Shown piece after piece: positions 32,448 to 39,317 of a stretch of 64,000 nucleotides of DNA. Source of the DNA: Fibrobacter sp. UWB15 (GTDB taxonomy: Bacteria > Fibrobacterota > Fibrobacteria > Fibrobacterales > Fibrobacteraceae); contig NZ_FXBA01000001.1 in the NCBI RefSeq assembly GCF_900177705.1, positions 186,001 to 250,000 on the forward strand, given 5' to 3'. The notes under the pieces are model-generated. The model was not told the origin of the DNA and ran no database searches. It saw only the letters and a list, made by a program, of their open reading frames with translations. The position numbers and the translations under genes are program-made. Within the stretch, counting starts at the first letter, position 1. The number at the start of each line of letters is the position of its first letter.

Positions 32448-32758
32448 TGGAGCCTCCCGGACTTGAACCGGGAACCAACGGGTTTACGTTTGTGATGCTT
32501 TCGCACCTCCGTGGACTATGTCTTCGCCATGCCCTTGCGGGTTTAGACGTGGGAGGCTTGTGCGGTCATTAAGCAGGCTCTACTGCTCCGCTAGTCTCTA
32601 CACCTTCCAGGAGTGTACCCCTGGCTCGGCTCGGCGTTGCCGTGCAGCGTTGCCGCTGGTTAGGTTTCACCGATTTCTTCCCATTCGCATCCAACTCTTT
32701 CAAGCTGGTGCCACAATTTTTATGAGTCCGACGCTCTAACCGATTGAGCTAAGGCTCC
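32448..32758 (-). tRNA. element-borne tRNA with CAU anticodon, interrupted by a group I intron
   Basis: The 5' exon 32758-32722 gives GGAGCCT, TA, D arm GCTC..GAGC, anticodon arm 5' side and CAT. The 3' exon (from about 32486 or 32484 to 32448) gives the T arm CCCGG-TTCAAGT-CCGGG, acceptor AGGCTCC and discriminator A. The acceptor stem pairs perfectly over seven bases. No CCA is encoded. The tRNA is closely similar to the split host tRNA at 19634/35190. The identity is elongator Met or Ile2 (lysidine); sequence alone does not decide. Both copies share an A31-C39 mismatch in the anticodon stem. Confidence 0.85.
32487..32721 (-). ncRNA. group I intron, Azoarcus-like subgroup IC3
   Basis: The intron starts right after the CAU anticodon. 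An internal guide GUG (32714-32712) pairs with exon CAU, leaving the splice-site U-G wobble. Core motifs follow in order: GGTGAAACC (P3/P4 region), GGCAACGCCGAGCC, P7 5' strand GGTGTAGAGACTAG (32604-32591), P7 3' strand AGACATAGTCC (near 32520), and P9 hairpin GGTGC-GAAA-GCATC followed by ACAAACG, whose last G (32487) would be omega-G. Order and wording match the Azoarcus tRNA-Ile(CAU) ribozyme closely. There is no homing endonuclease. Ending at omega-G would leave two extra bases in the mature tRNA, so the exact 3' splice site is open. Confidence 0.88.
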
Positions 32759-32763
32759 GAGCG

Positions 32764-32795
32764 CAAAGATAGTAAAAATCGGATTTTTTCAAGTG
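32764..32795 (-). promoter_or_regulatory. possible promoter of the element tRNA
   Basis: Minus-strand TTGAAA, 15 bases, TATCTT, ending seven bases before the first tRNA base. The spacer is short. Confidence 0.4.
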
Positions 32796-32853
32796 AACAA
32801 ATCATATTTTGTGCAAAAAAGAGACCGAAGGCGGCTCCTACTGCCGCCTAAGA

Positions 32854-33135
32854 CTAGAGATACATCGCTTTCACTTGAGCCTTGATTTTTTCATCGGCAT
32901 CGGACTTCGACAGGTAGTCGCGTATCAGGTCGGGATAATCGTAGGGCGCCCATTTGGAAATGTAGGCTGCAACCATGCGGAAGAAATCCGTCTTGACCTG
33001 CTTCTCGACGGTCTGCGCGTATTCCTCACAGACGAACCGTTCCGCCATCCAAAATTTCCCAGCGTTTCCATTCCCAGCTTCAAAGGGACATTCCTTCTCG
33101 CCCTTGTAAAAGCTGCACAGAGTTCTGTAATTCAT
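32854..33135 (-). CDS. uncharacterised protein related to the gene at 63411
   Basis: A 93-residue soluble protein starting MNYRTLCSFYKGEKECPFE. The block FFRMVAAYISKWAPYDYPDL is close to FLSFVAAHISKWEPYGYEPD in the protein at the right window edge, and the CxxYxGExxxPF start is shared too. So this is a family with one member in the element and one on the chromosome. No domain recognised. Last gene of the minus-strand block of small phage-type genes. Confidence 0.65.
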   Translation of the reverse strand: MNYRTLCSFYKGEKECPFEAGNGNAGKFWMAERFVCEEYAQTVEKQVKTDFFRMVAAYISKWAPYDYPDLIRDYLSKSDADEKIKAQVKAMYL

Positions 33136-33166
33136 TGTTTGCCTCGCTTTAAAAATAGCTTTTGCA

Positions 33167-33577
33167 CTATTGCTGCAAGCTGTTCTTGAGCATGTTCACC
33201 ACGCCATCTATCCAGGAACGGTTCACCTCGTAGCCCGACGCACAGCGCGTCAGATAGCCGCGTACCTTCTTCTCCACGTCCGCGATTCCGTCGAACACGT
33301 CGAAGCAGTAATCTCCATCGGCATCTAGCGGCGAGCCGCGCCCGGAAATTCTGTCCTGGATGCTGCAAGCGTAATAGACTTTCGGATAGTCGAGGGCGCA
33401 TTTCAGCTCCACATAGCGCCTGTAGCCCTCTCCCTGCCTGAATGTCTGCACATTCTCCACATAGACTCCGCAATCGTTCTTACGGGCGCAAAGCCATGAT
33501 TTACACCATGGCCTTGCGTTGTTCGCTTCGCTTGCGGAATCCAGGATGGAAAAGAAATCCAGCTGTCCTTCCGCCAT
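33167..33577 (-). CDS. uncharacterised phage-type protein
   Basis: About 136 residues from ATG 33577 (MAEGQLDFFSILDSASEANN), with GGAGGGG five bases upstream. The upstream gene stops two bases before, so translation is coupled. It contains several cysteines and a GYRRYVELKCALDYPKVYY strand pattern. MAEGQLDFF with the following residues resembles the start of small phage proteins with unknown roles. No function assigned. Confidence 0.6.
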   Translation of the reverse strand: MAEGQLDFFSILDSASEANNARPWCKSWLCARKNDCGVYVENVQTFRQGEGYRRYVELKCALDYPKVYYACSIQDRISGRGSPLDADGDYCFDVFDGIADVEKKVRGYLTRCASGYEVNRSWIDGVVNMLKNSLQQ

Positions 33578-33579
33578 CG

Positions 33580-33753
33580 TCACCCCTCCAGCAGCCGAAC
33601 TTTGTCGCGTTCAGGTTGGACGGCCAAGCCTCCCCAGCTTCCATGCACTTGACCAGCGTCGTCAATAAAATCAACGACTCCGACCTTTCCCGTGTACTGG
33701 GGTTCGCCTACCATTTCGAGAATTTCAATCTTGTCTCCGATTTTCAAATTCAT
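33580..33753 (-). CDS. DUF4314-like small protein
   Basis: A 57-residue protein from ATG 33753 (MNLKIGDKIEILEMV), with AGGAGGG six bases upstream. The strands GDKIEILEM, GKVGVVDFIDDAGQVHGSW and GGLAVQPERDKVRLLE match the SH3-like DUF4314 pattern found in phages and integrative elements of Firmicutes and relatives. Probably a nucleic-acid or protein-binding barrel of unknown role. Confidence 0.7.
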   Translation of the reverse strand: MNLKIGDKIEILEMVGEPQYTGKVGVVDFIDDAGQVHGSWGGLAVQPERDKVRLLEG

Positions 33754-33764
33754 GTTCAGCCCTC

Positions 33765-34142
33765 CTAGCAATATTCGACCTGCGTCAGCATCGGGTAGCC
33801 TTTCGGAAACAGCTTGGTACAAAGGTTTTCCACATGTTCGGAAACGTAATATACATCTTCGTCGCTCAATGTGGTAGTCTCTCCGTCCTTATTTTTTACG
33901 ACCAGGAGATTGCCGACAAACATAGGCGAACCGAGATTGTCGATGGCACTGATTTTCGCAGGCTCCTTGAAAAGACCTTCATCGTCGCAGATAATGTCGA
34001 AGACCTTCTTGCCGATTTTCCGTTCCTGAATGTCAATCACGGTACACTGCAATTCGCGGTAATAGTCCGCGAGCTTGTTTTCAATTTCGACCGCCTTATG
34101 GGTCTCGTTGATAACGTCGATGAGGTATGCTTTTATCTTCAT
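33765..34142 (-). CDS. DUF3846-like protein
   Basis: A 125-residue protein with EIENKLADYYRELQCTVIDI, then DIICDDEGLFKEPAKIS and GSPMFVGNLLVVKN. This is the order seen in DUF3846 proteins of phages and conjugative elements. Role unknown. It is followed by the DUF4314-like gene 11 bases later, a frequent pairing of small accessory genes in mobile elements. Confidence 0.65.
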   Translation of the reverse strand: MKIKAYLIDVINETHKAVEIENKLADYYRELQCTVIDIQERKIGKKVFDIICDDEGLFKEPAKISAIDNLGSPMFVGNLLVVKNKDGETTTLSDEDVYYVSEHVENLCTKLFPKGYPMLTQVEYC

Positions 34143-34154
34143 TGTTTTTTTCCT

Positions 34155-34388
34155 TTAGGTTAGAGTCCACTTGTTTTGAATTGCATCGTAAACAACAGCG
34201 AAGCCAAGCCTCAAGGCGACTTCCTTGAGCGCGAGCAGCTTCGCAGCTGCGGTGTCGGCCTGCGCCAGCGTGTACCTTTCCATGGTTCCGTTGACGCTTT
34301 TCTCAGCCATCTTTTGAAGTTCGTCGGATTTCTGATTGAACTCGTTCATCATCCGTTCAAGCTGTTCTTTCACATTCGCCCTTTCCAT
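34155..34388 (-). CDS. uncharacterised coiled-coil protein
   Basis: A 77-residue protein. The first 60 residues form an acidic/basic coiled coil (VKEQLERMMNEFNQKSDEL), and the end (GFAVVYDAIQNKWTLT) forms a short beta pair. It starts two bases after the stop of the gene at 34391, so it is in the same operon. No homology recognised. Confidence 0.6.
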   Translation of the reverse strand: MERANVKEQLERMMNEFNQKSDELQKMAEKSVNGTMERYTLAQADTAAAKLLALKEVALRLGFAVVYDAIQNKWTLT

Positions 34389-34390
34389 CG

Positions 34391-34795
34391 CTATGCCTCC
34401 GCGCTTTCATCTTCGGGTTCTTCTTCAATCGCTTTTTCGATTTCTTCTTCCAGTTCCTCCATCGCCTTTTCAATGCCCTCGTCAAGCAGGTAGCAGCGAA
34501 TCGTCACGTCCGCCCATTCAGCGCCTTTCTCGATGGCGTTGCACTCGCAGCAGAACTCGGTCATGGCCTCGCCAAGCAAGTCCCAGTTTCCCGCGATGTT
34601 TTGTTCAGCGTCATAGCTGGAGAACGTATAGGAACCCGAAGCGTTGCCAGTAACAGAATCGTCAACCCAAAACGCATCGCGGAATTTTTCTTTCAGCGTT
34701 TCCTTGGACATTCCCTTCACGTCGTGATACCCAAGGTATTCCTTGATGGCCGTCACGCAGTCGTCCTTGATGTTTTCATGGTAGTCGTAGCTCAT
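34391..34795 (-). CDS. phage-type protein, first gene of the small-gene operon
   Basis: A 134-residue protein from ATG 34795 (MSYDYHENIKDDCVTAIKEY), with AGAGG eight bases upstream. The segment FWVDDSVTGNASGSYTFSSY is typical of a protein family seen in phages and mobile elements of many gut bacteria. The C-terminus is a very acidic helix (EELEEEIEKAIEEEPEDE). Such an acidic tail can mimic DNA, but that is speculation. Function unknown. Its leader contains an attenuator-like hairpin. Confidence 0.65.
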   Translation of the reverse strand: MSYDYHENIKDDCVTAIKEYLGYHDVKGMSKETLKEKFRDAFWVDDSVTGNASGSYTFSSYDAEQNIAGNWDLLGEAMTEFCCECNAIEKGAEWADVTIRCYLLDEGIEKAMEELEEEIEKAIEEEPEDESAEA

Positions 34796-34806
34796 GGTTT
34801 TACCTC

Positions 34807-34841
34807 TCAAAAAAAGAGAGGCTCGCCGTTTGGCGAGCCTC
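34807..34841 (-). terminator. terminator-like hairpin in the leader of the small-gene operon
   Basis: GAGGCTCGCC / GGCGAGCCTC, perfect 10-bp stem with a four-base loop. On the minus strand it is followed by TCTTTTTTT, ending about 12 bases before the ATG at 34795. Position between promoter and gene suggests attenuation. Confidence 0.75.
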
Positions 34842-34946
34842 GATGGATTGAATCGAAAGTCGTTTTTTCCCGTCTGGAATCATCAAATTTCTAGTCAACA
34901 TTATGGTCATTTTTAAACAGTTTTAGTGCTCTTTTGTTCACTACTT

Positions 34947-34975
34947 AATATACCTAATTTAGTTAGGTTTGTCAA
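34947..34975 (-). promoter_or_regulatory. strong promoter with internal operator
   Basis: Minus-strand TTGACA (34975-34970), exactly 17 bases, TATATT (34952-34947). The spacer holds the palindrome ACCTAA-tttag-TTAGGT (34952-34968), a likely repressor site. No repressor gene of this operator is identified in the element. Confidence 0.8.
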
Positions 34976-35120
34976 TGGCCGTAAAAAAAATTTTTGACGG
35001 TCTTTACCCCCTGGTTCAACCTGTTAATTTTTTGTAAATTTTTGACGTCTGGGGATGAGCAAAAAGCTCAAAACCAGGTCACAAAAAGTGGGCTTTTTAA
35101 GGCAAAAACAGGGTTTTAAA
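34976..35120. other. gene-free right-end region of the element
   Basis: AT-rich DNA with A- and T-tracts and AGCAAAAAGCT-type short inverted repeats. It may hold further integrase or host-factor sites. No gene seen. Confidence 0.4.
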
Positions 35121-35138
35121 TTGTGAGCTTTTTGTGAG
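35121..35138 (+). repeat. right copy of the 18-bp terminal direct repeat
   Basis: TTGTGAGCTTTTTGTGAG, identical to 19863-19880, 39 bases from the attR core. Confidence 0.75.
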
Positions 35139-35176
35139 ACGTTAATCGAAAACCCAGTATCTACGCGGGACAGGGC

Positions 35177-35189
35177 AGAGCAGCGGACT
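35177..35189. other. attR core
   Basis: AGAGCAGCGGACT, identical to attL. The base before it differs (C here, T at the left), which fixes the left edge of the identity. Confidence 0.85.
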
Positions 35190-35229
35190 CATAACCCGCG
35201 GGTTCCGGGTTCAAGTCCCGGAGGCTCCA
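35190..35229 (+). pseudogene. 3' half of the split host tRNA
   Basis: Forty bases: anticodon CAT, AA, anticodon-stem 3' side CCCGC, variable loop, T arm CCGGG-TTCAAGT-CCCGG, acceptor AGGCTCC and A73. It has no promoter or 5' half here, so it cannot make a tRNA unless the element excises. Confidence 0.9.
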
Positions 35230-35234
35230 CGAAA

Positions 35235-35266
35235 GTCCATGGTTTTTCAAAACCATGGACTTTTTT
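35235..35266 (+). terminator. terminator of the host tRNA gene
   Basis: GTCCATGGTTT / AAACCATGGAC hairpin followed by TTTTTT, five bases after the tRNA 3' end. Confidence 0.9.
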
Positions 35267-35280
35267 CTATCTTTTTTAAC

Positions 35281-36120
35281 GTGAAAAAGAACTTGAAAAA
35301 GACGGATTTGATTTCCTTTGTGGTTGATGTGGGCAACTCCCACACGGTGATAGGCATTTTTAAGGATTCCAAGGTTGTTGATTATTGGCGCCTGACCACC
35401 CGCAAGGAAACCACCTCTGACGAAGTGATGAACAAGGTGGGCGGTCTCTTGAGATTCTCCAAGATCAAGTCCGAAGAGATTACCCATGTGGGACTTTCTA
35501 CCGTGGTGCCCGCCCTGGAACGCCCGTGGATTAAGGCCTTGGATTCCTTGCTTAAAAAACGTGTGCAGGTGGTGAATTCCAAGAACTGCATGGGTTTGCA
35601 GATTAATTACCAGAACCCGTCTATGGCCGGTGCCGACCGTTTGTGCAATGTGATTGCCATGCGTGAGGCTGGTTTCAAGAATGCGATTGTCGTGGATATG
35701 GGGACCGCTACCACTTTCGACGTCATGAAGGATGGCGCCTTTGCGGGTGGCGTGATTATTCCCGGCATCAACGCAAGCCTGGATGCCTTGACGGAAAAGG
35801 CCGCGCGCCTTTTGCCTGTGACCATTGAATGGCCGGATGCTGTAGTGGCCGACAATACGGACGATGCAATCCGCGCTGGTCTTCTGTATGGATTCCTTGC
35901 TCAGTTGGAATTTCTGATTGGCAAAATCAAGAAGGAAATGGGCTGCGATGACATGCCCGTCTATGCAACCGGTGGTTGGGGGAAAACCATCGCTCGTAGA
36001 ACATCCTTGATTGATAAATACGATCCGTTTTTGACGCTGCGAGGGATTCGTCTGGTAGCGTTGAACGGAACGGCAACTTCTGCTTACAGCGACGAATCGC
36101 GGGACGCCGAGGAAGAATAA
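35281..36120 (+). CDS. coaX: type III pantothenate kinase
   Basis: CoaX phosphorylates pantothenate with ATP, the first step of coenzyme A synthesis. The ASKHA-fold motifs are FVVDVGNSHTVIGIF at the start, a conserved central aspartate in MAGADRLCNVIA, VVDMGTATTFDV (phosphate loop) and GGVIIPGINASLDAL. The length of about 279 fits. The start is uncertain: I use GTG 35281 because an upstream in-frame ATG lies inside the tRNA terminator. TTG codons at 35293 or 35308 are also possible, since the conserved part begins at about 35311. Confidence 0.9.
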   Translation: MKKNLKKTDLISFVVDVGNSHTVIGIFKDSKVVDYWRLTTRKETTSDEVMNKVGGLLRFSKIKSEEITHVGLSTVVPALERPWIKALDSLLKKRVQVVNSKNCMGLQINYQNPSMAGADRLCNVIAMREAGFKNAIVVDMGTATTFDVMKDGAFAGGVIIPGINASLDALTEKAARLLPVTIEWPDAVVADNTDDAIRAGLLYGFLAQLEFLIGKIKKEMGCDDMPVYATGGWGKTIARRTSLIDKYDPFLTLRGIRLVALNGTATSAYSDESRDAEEE

Positions 36121-36149
36121 TTTTTCTCAAGTAAGAAGGGGAAAGACAT

Positions 36150-37172
36150 ATGCCAAAAAAGATTCTCGAAAATCTTTCGGAGAATCGGACCTTAATCTTT
36201 TTGATTATGTGTCTGTGTGTCCACGTTTTTAACGTATTCCTGTTCTGGGAATTTGGACTGTATCCGTTGGTCGTTTTGAATGCCGTCAGCTCTGCGCTGT
36301 ATGTTATTTTCTTGACAATTTTTAAGGATGAAAATCTCAGAATTTCCTTCGCCTACTTCGAAATCATTTTTTTCTCCGCTATGACGGAATTGATTTCTGG
36401 CGGCTATTTTGGTACCTTGACTTTTGTCATTGGCATGGTGGCGGTAATTTTCTTTATGCTGCCTTATTCCAACAGGAAAAAACACATATATCAGCTTATT
36501 GGAGCTATGCTTGCGGTTGCGATTAGCTTGATTTCCGTTTTTAATTATTCCCTTTATCCAGAACTGATGGATTTGGTACTGCTTCACAGCTCTTTTGTGA
36601 AAGTCATGAACTTGATCATTACGTTGTTCACGCTGTTCTATTTAACCAACCTTTATCTGGTGGAGTTGAAAACCACTCGCGAAAAGTTGGACTACAACAT
36701 CAATCATGACGTGTTGACCGGCCTCTATAATCGTCGATTCTTTGAAAGCATCATGAAGCGCAGCAAAGAGGAAAAGGAAACCTCTTACTCCGTGGCCATG
36801 TTGGATGTGGATGACTTCAAGAAAATTAACGACACCTATGGCCATGAAACGGGTGATAAGGTTTTGGCTGCGGTGAGCAAGTGTATTGAAAGTTGCCTTC
36901 CCCAGAATGGCGTGGCAGTTCGTTGGGGTGGTGAAGAATTTGTGCTGTACCTGCCTCAGATGGATAATGCTTGCGCTCTGGAACTTTTGAATGATTTCCG
37001 CGCCAAACTTGCGGAACAGGTGATTTATTACAAGAATTCTAAAGTTTCTATTACAGCGACGATTGGCCTTAGCACTGGCGAAAATATCGCAGACTACGAG
37101 GAATATATCCGTCAAGCCGATGAAAAACTCTATTGGGGAAAGAAACACGGCAAGAATCAAGTTGTGAAATAG
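36150..37172 (+). CDS. membrane-bound diguanylate cyclase
   Basis: A 340-residue protein. About six transmembrane helices occupy residues 12-170, probably a MASE-like sensor. The GGDEF domain follows (about 180-335) with NHDVLTGLYNRRFFE, the metal-site aspartate in MLDVDDFKKINDTYGH, and the active-site signature GGEEF near residue 260. It makes cyclic di-GMP from two GTP. No RxxD inhibitory site is evident just before GGEEF. The stimulus is unknown. It follows coaX by 29 bases, with GAAGGGGA upstream of the ATG. Confidence 0.9.
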   Translation: MPKKILENLSENRTLIFLIMCLCVHVFNVFLFWEFGLYPLVVLNAVSSALYVIFLTIFKDENLRISFAYFEIIFFSAMTELISGGYFGTLTFVIGMVAVIFFMLPYSNRKKHIYQLIGAMLAVAISLISVFNYSLYPELMDLVLLHSSFVKVMNLIITLFTLFYLTNLYLVELKTTREKLDYNINHDVLTGLYNRRFFESIMKRSKEEKETSYSVAMLDVDDFKKINDTYGHETGDKVLAAVSKCIESCLPQNGVAVRWGGEEFVLYLPQMDNACALELLNDFRAKLAEQVIYYKNSKVSITATIGLSTGENIADYEEYIRQADEKLYWGKKHGKNQVVK

Positions 37173-37203
37173 CTATATTATGCTCATATAATTGGAGCTT
37201 AAT

Positions 37204-38145
37204 ATGCGTTGTCTAGTTACTGGCGGAGCAGGGTTTTTAGGAAGTCACTTGTGCGAACGTCTCTTGAATGACGGTCACGAAGTCATTTGCCTTGACAACT
37301 ACTTTACAGGTCGCTTGGTGAATGTAGACCACCTGCGCGACAATCATCGCTTCGAACTGATCCGCCACGACGTGACAGAACCGATTCTGTTGGAAGTGGA
37401 CCGCATATTTAACTTGGCATGCCCCGCAAGCCCCATCCATTACCAGTTCAATCCGGTAAAGACCATCAAGACTAGCGTGATGGGTGCCATCAACATGCTC
37501 GGTATGGCAAAGCGCGTAAAAGCACGCATCTTGCAGGCAAGTACCAGCGAAGTTTACGGCGATCCCGCTGTTCACCCGCAGACCGAAGACTATTGGGGAA
37601 ACGTGAATCCAATCGGCATTCGCAGCTGCTATGATGAAGGCAAGCGAGTCGCCGAGACCTTGTTCATGGATTACCACCGCCAGAACAATGTGGACATCCG
37701 CATCGTGCGAATTTTTAACACCTACGGTCCGCGCATGCTCATGAACGATGGTCGCGTCGTCAGTAACTTTATTGTGCAGGCGCTCAAGGGCGAAGACATC
37801 ACCATTTACGGTGACGGTAGCCAGACCCGTAGCTTCTGCTATGTAGACGACTTGATCGAAGGCTTTATCCGCATGATGAACCAGGACAAGATTATTGGAC
37901 CGGTCAACATCGGAAACCCCGGCGAATTCACGATGCTTGAACTCGCGAAGGAAGTGCTTGATCTTACGGGTTCCAAGAGTAAAATTGTGTATAAGCCGCT
38001 GCCCGGTGACGACCCGAAAATGCGCCGCCCGAACATCGACCTTGCAAAGTCCGCCCTCGGCTGGGAACCGACGATCCCCTTGCGCCAAGGCCTTGAAAAG
38101 ACGATTGTGTATTTCGACAAACTGTTAAAAGATTCTAATCCTTAA
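37204..38145 (+). CDS. UDP-glucuronate decarboxylase (UDP-xylose synthase), extended SDR
   Basis: A 313-residue NAD-dependent epimerase/dehydratase-family enzyme. The Rossmann motif is [30 protein letters not shown] and [16 protein letters not shown] are characteristic of UDP-glucuronic acid decarboxylases. The catalytic tyrosine is in [11 protein letters not shown] (YxxxK). It would make UDP-xylose for cell-surface glycans. The ATG at 37204 has GGAG nine bases upstream. It is followed by trpS with only 12 bases between. Confidence 0.9.
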   Translation: MRCLVTGGAGFLGSHLCERLLNDGHEVICLDNYFTGRLVNVDHLRDNHRFELIRHDVTEPILLEVDRIFNLACPASPIHYQFNPVKTIKTSVMGAINMLGMAKRVKARILQASTSEVYGDPAVHPQTEDYWGNVNPIGIRSCYDEGKRVAETLFMDYHRQNNVDIRIVRIFNTYGPRMLMNDGRVVSNFIVQALKGEDITIYGDGSQTRSFCYVDDLIEGFIRMMNQDKIIGPVNIGNPGEFTMLELAKEVLDLTGSKSKIVYKPLPGDDPKMRRPNIDLAKSALGWEPTIPLRQGLEKTIVYFDKLLKDSNP

Positions 38146-38157
38146 CCCTTCAAATCT

Positions 38158-39159
38158 ATGGCCACAAAAAAAATTTCTCTCACGGGTATTAAGCCCACCG
38201 GTACTCCTCACTTGGGTAACTACTTGGGTGCTATTCGCCCGGCACTTGAACTTTCGAAGACCTACGATACGGTTTACTTCATTGCCGACTATCATGCTTT
38301 GACGACCGTGCAGAACGGCGCCGAAATGCGTGCCAACATCTACAAGATTGCGGCAACCTGGCTTGCACTCGGCTTGAACCCCGAAGAGGGCCTGTTCTAC
38401 AAGCAGAGCGACATTCCTGAAATTTTCGAACTCAGCTGGGCTTTGAGCTGCTTTACGCCGAAGGGCTTCATGAACCGTGCCCACGCCTACAAGGCGAAGG
38501 TTGAGGCGAACAACGCCGCTGGTGAAGATCCGGATGCCAACGTGAACATGGGTCTTTATTGCTACCCGTGCCTCATGGATGCTGACATTTTGATGTTCAG
38601 CGCAGACATCGTGCCCGTGGGCAAGGACCAGAAGCAGCACGTGGAATTCGCTCGCGATATCGCCATTAAGTTCAACAAGCATTTTGGCGAAGACGTATTC
38701 ACCATTCCGGAACCCGTGTTCCAGGAAACCACGGGTATCATCCCGGGCCTCGATGGCCGCAAGATGAGCAAGTCCTACGACAACGTGATCGACATCTTCC
38801 TTGAAAGCAAGGCTCTCAAAAAGAAAATCGGCAAGATCGTGACGAACTCCCAGGGGATCGAAGAACCCAAGGATCCGGACACTTGCAACGTGTTCAAACT
38901 GTACAAGCTCTTTGCAACACCGGAACAGACCGAGGCGCTCGCTGCCCGCTACCGTGCCGGTGGCATGGGCTGGGGACATGCCAAGCAGGAACTCCAGAAT
39001 GTGCTCGAAGAACACTTGGGTGCTGCCCGCGAAAAGTACTTCTACTTGCTCTCCCATACCGAAGAAATCGACAAGATTCTCGCCTACGGTAAGGAGAAGG
39101 CCCGCGTTAAATCTAAGGCGATGATGGAGAAAGTCCGTGCCTTGTTAGGCACGTACTAA
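38158..39159 (+). CDS. trpS: tryptophan--tRNA ligase
   Basis: A class I aminoacyl-tRNA synthetase charging tRNA-Trp. The HIGH-like motif is GTPHLGNYLGAIRPAL (residues about 16-31) and the second class I signature is DGRKMSKSYDN (about 200). The 333-residue length is normal. FMNRAHAYKAKVEANNA and VPVGKDQKQHVEFARDIA are conserved TrpS segments. A terminator follows at 39284. Confidence 0.95.
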   Translation: MATKKISLTGIKPTGTPHLGNYLGAIRPALELSKTYDTVYFIADYHALTTVQNGAEMRANIYKIAATWLALGLNPEEGLFYKQSDIPEIFELSWALSCFTPKGFMNRAHAYKAKVEANNAAGEDPDANVNMGLYCYPCLMDADILMFSADIVPVGKDQKQHVEFARDIAIKFNKHFGEDVFTIPEPVFQETTGIIPGLDGRKMSKSYDNVIDIFLESKALKKKIGKIVTNSQGIEEPKDPDTCNVFKLYKLFATPEQTEALAARYRAGGMGWGHAKQELQNVLEEHLGAAREKYFYLLSHTEEIDKILAYGKEKARVKSKAMMEKVRALLGTY

Positions 39160-39283
39160 TTCGTCTATAAGCTTCGCAATACGGCGTCACAAGAACTCTC
39201 GCAGTATTATTTATACAGCTTCGGTTCTTGTTCCTGGTCTTGCTCGCTTCTAAACGAATTATAAAATGTGAATTGTATATGAG

Positions 39284-39312
39284 AAGACCCTCGGTTGTCC
39301 GAGGGTCTTTTG
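39284..39312. terminator. terminator between trpS and the OLD gene
   Basis: AAGACCCTCGG / CCGAGGGTCTT, loop TTGT, then TTTTG; serves the converging genes. Confidence 0.88.
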
Positions 39313-39317
39313 TCTAA

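Larger units (their letters stand above)
19655..35189. mobile_element. integrated element of about 15.5 kb in a CAU tRNA gene
   Basis: The boundaries are two copies of a 13-bp core, each attached to one half of the same tRNA. Contents are a tyrosine integrase next to attL, truncated and intact phage head-packaging genes, a repeat protein, a Firmicutes-like ABC exporter with regulator, an intron-containing tRNA, and a block of small phage-type genes. No capsid, tail, lysis or conjugation genes are present. It is best described as a defective prophage or phage-derived integrative element that has picked up foreign cargo. Mobility is possible if the integrase works. Confidence 0.88.

Noticed and set aside
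32518-32739. A 73-codon open frame across the tRNA intron
   Set aside because: It runs antisense over the ribozyme core and part of the exons, and has no similarity to homing endonucleases.
35165-35229. An initiator tRNA rebuilt at the right end, since CGCGGG precedes the attR core
   Set aside because: Only 24 bases lie before the anticodon loop instead of 31, and CGCGGGA does not pair with the 3' acceptor AGGCTCC.
35239-35280. ATG 35239 as the coaX start
   Set aside because: It falls inside the tRNA terminator stem and encodes non-conserved residues; the kinase core starts near 35311.
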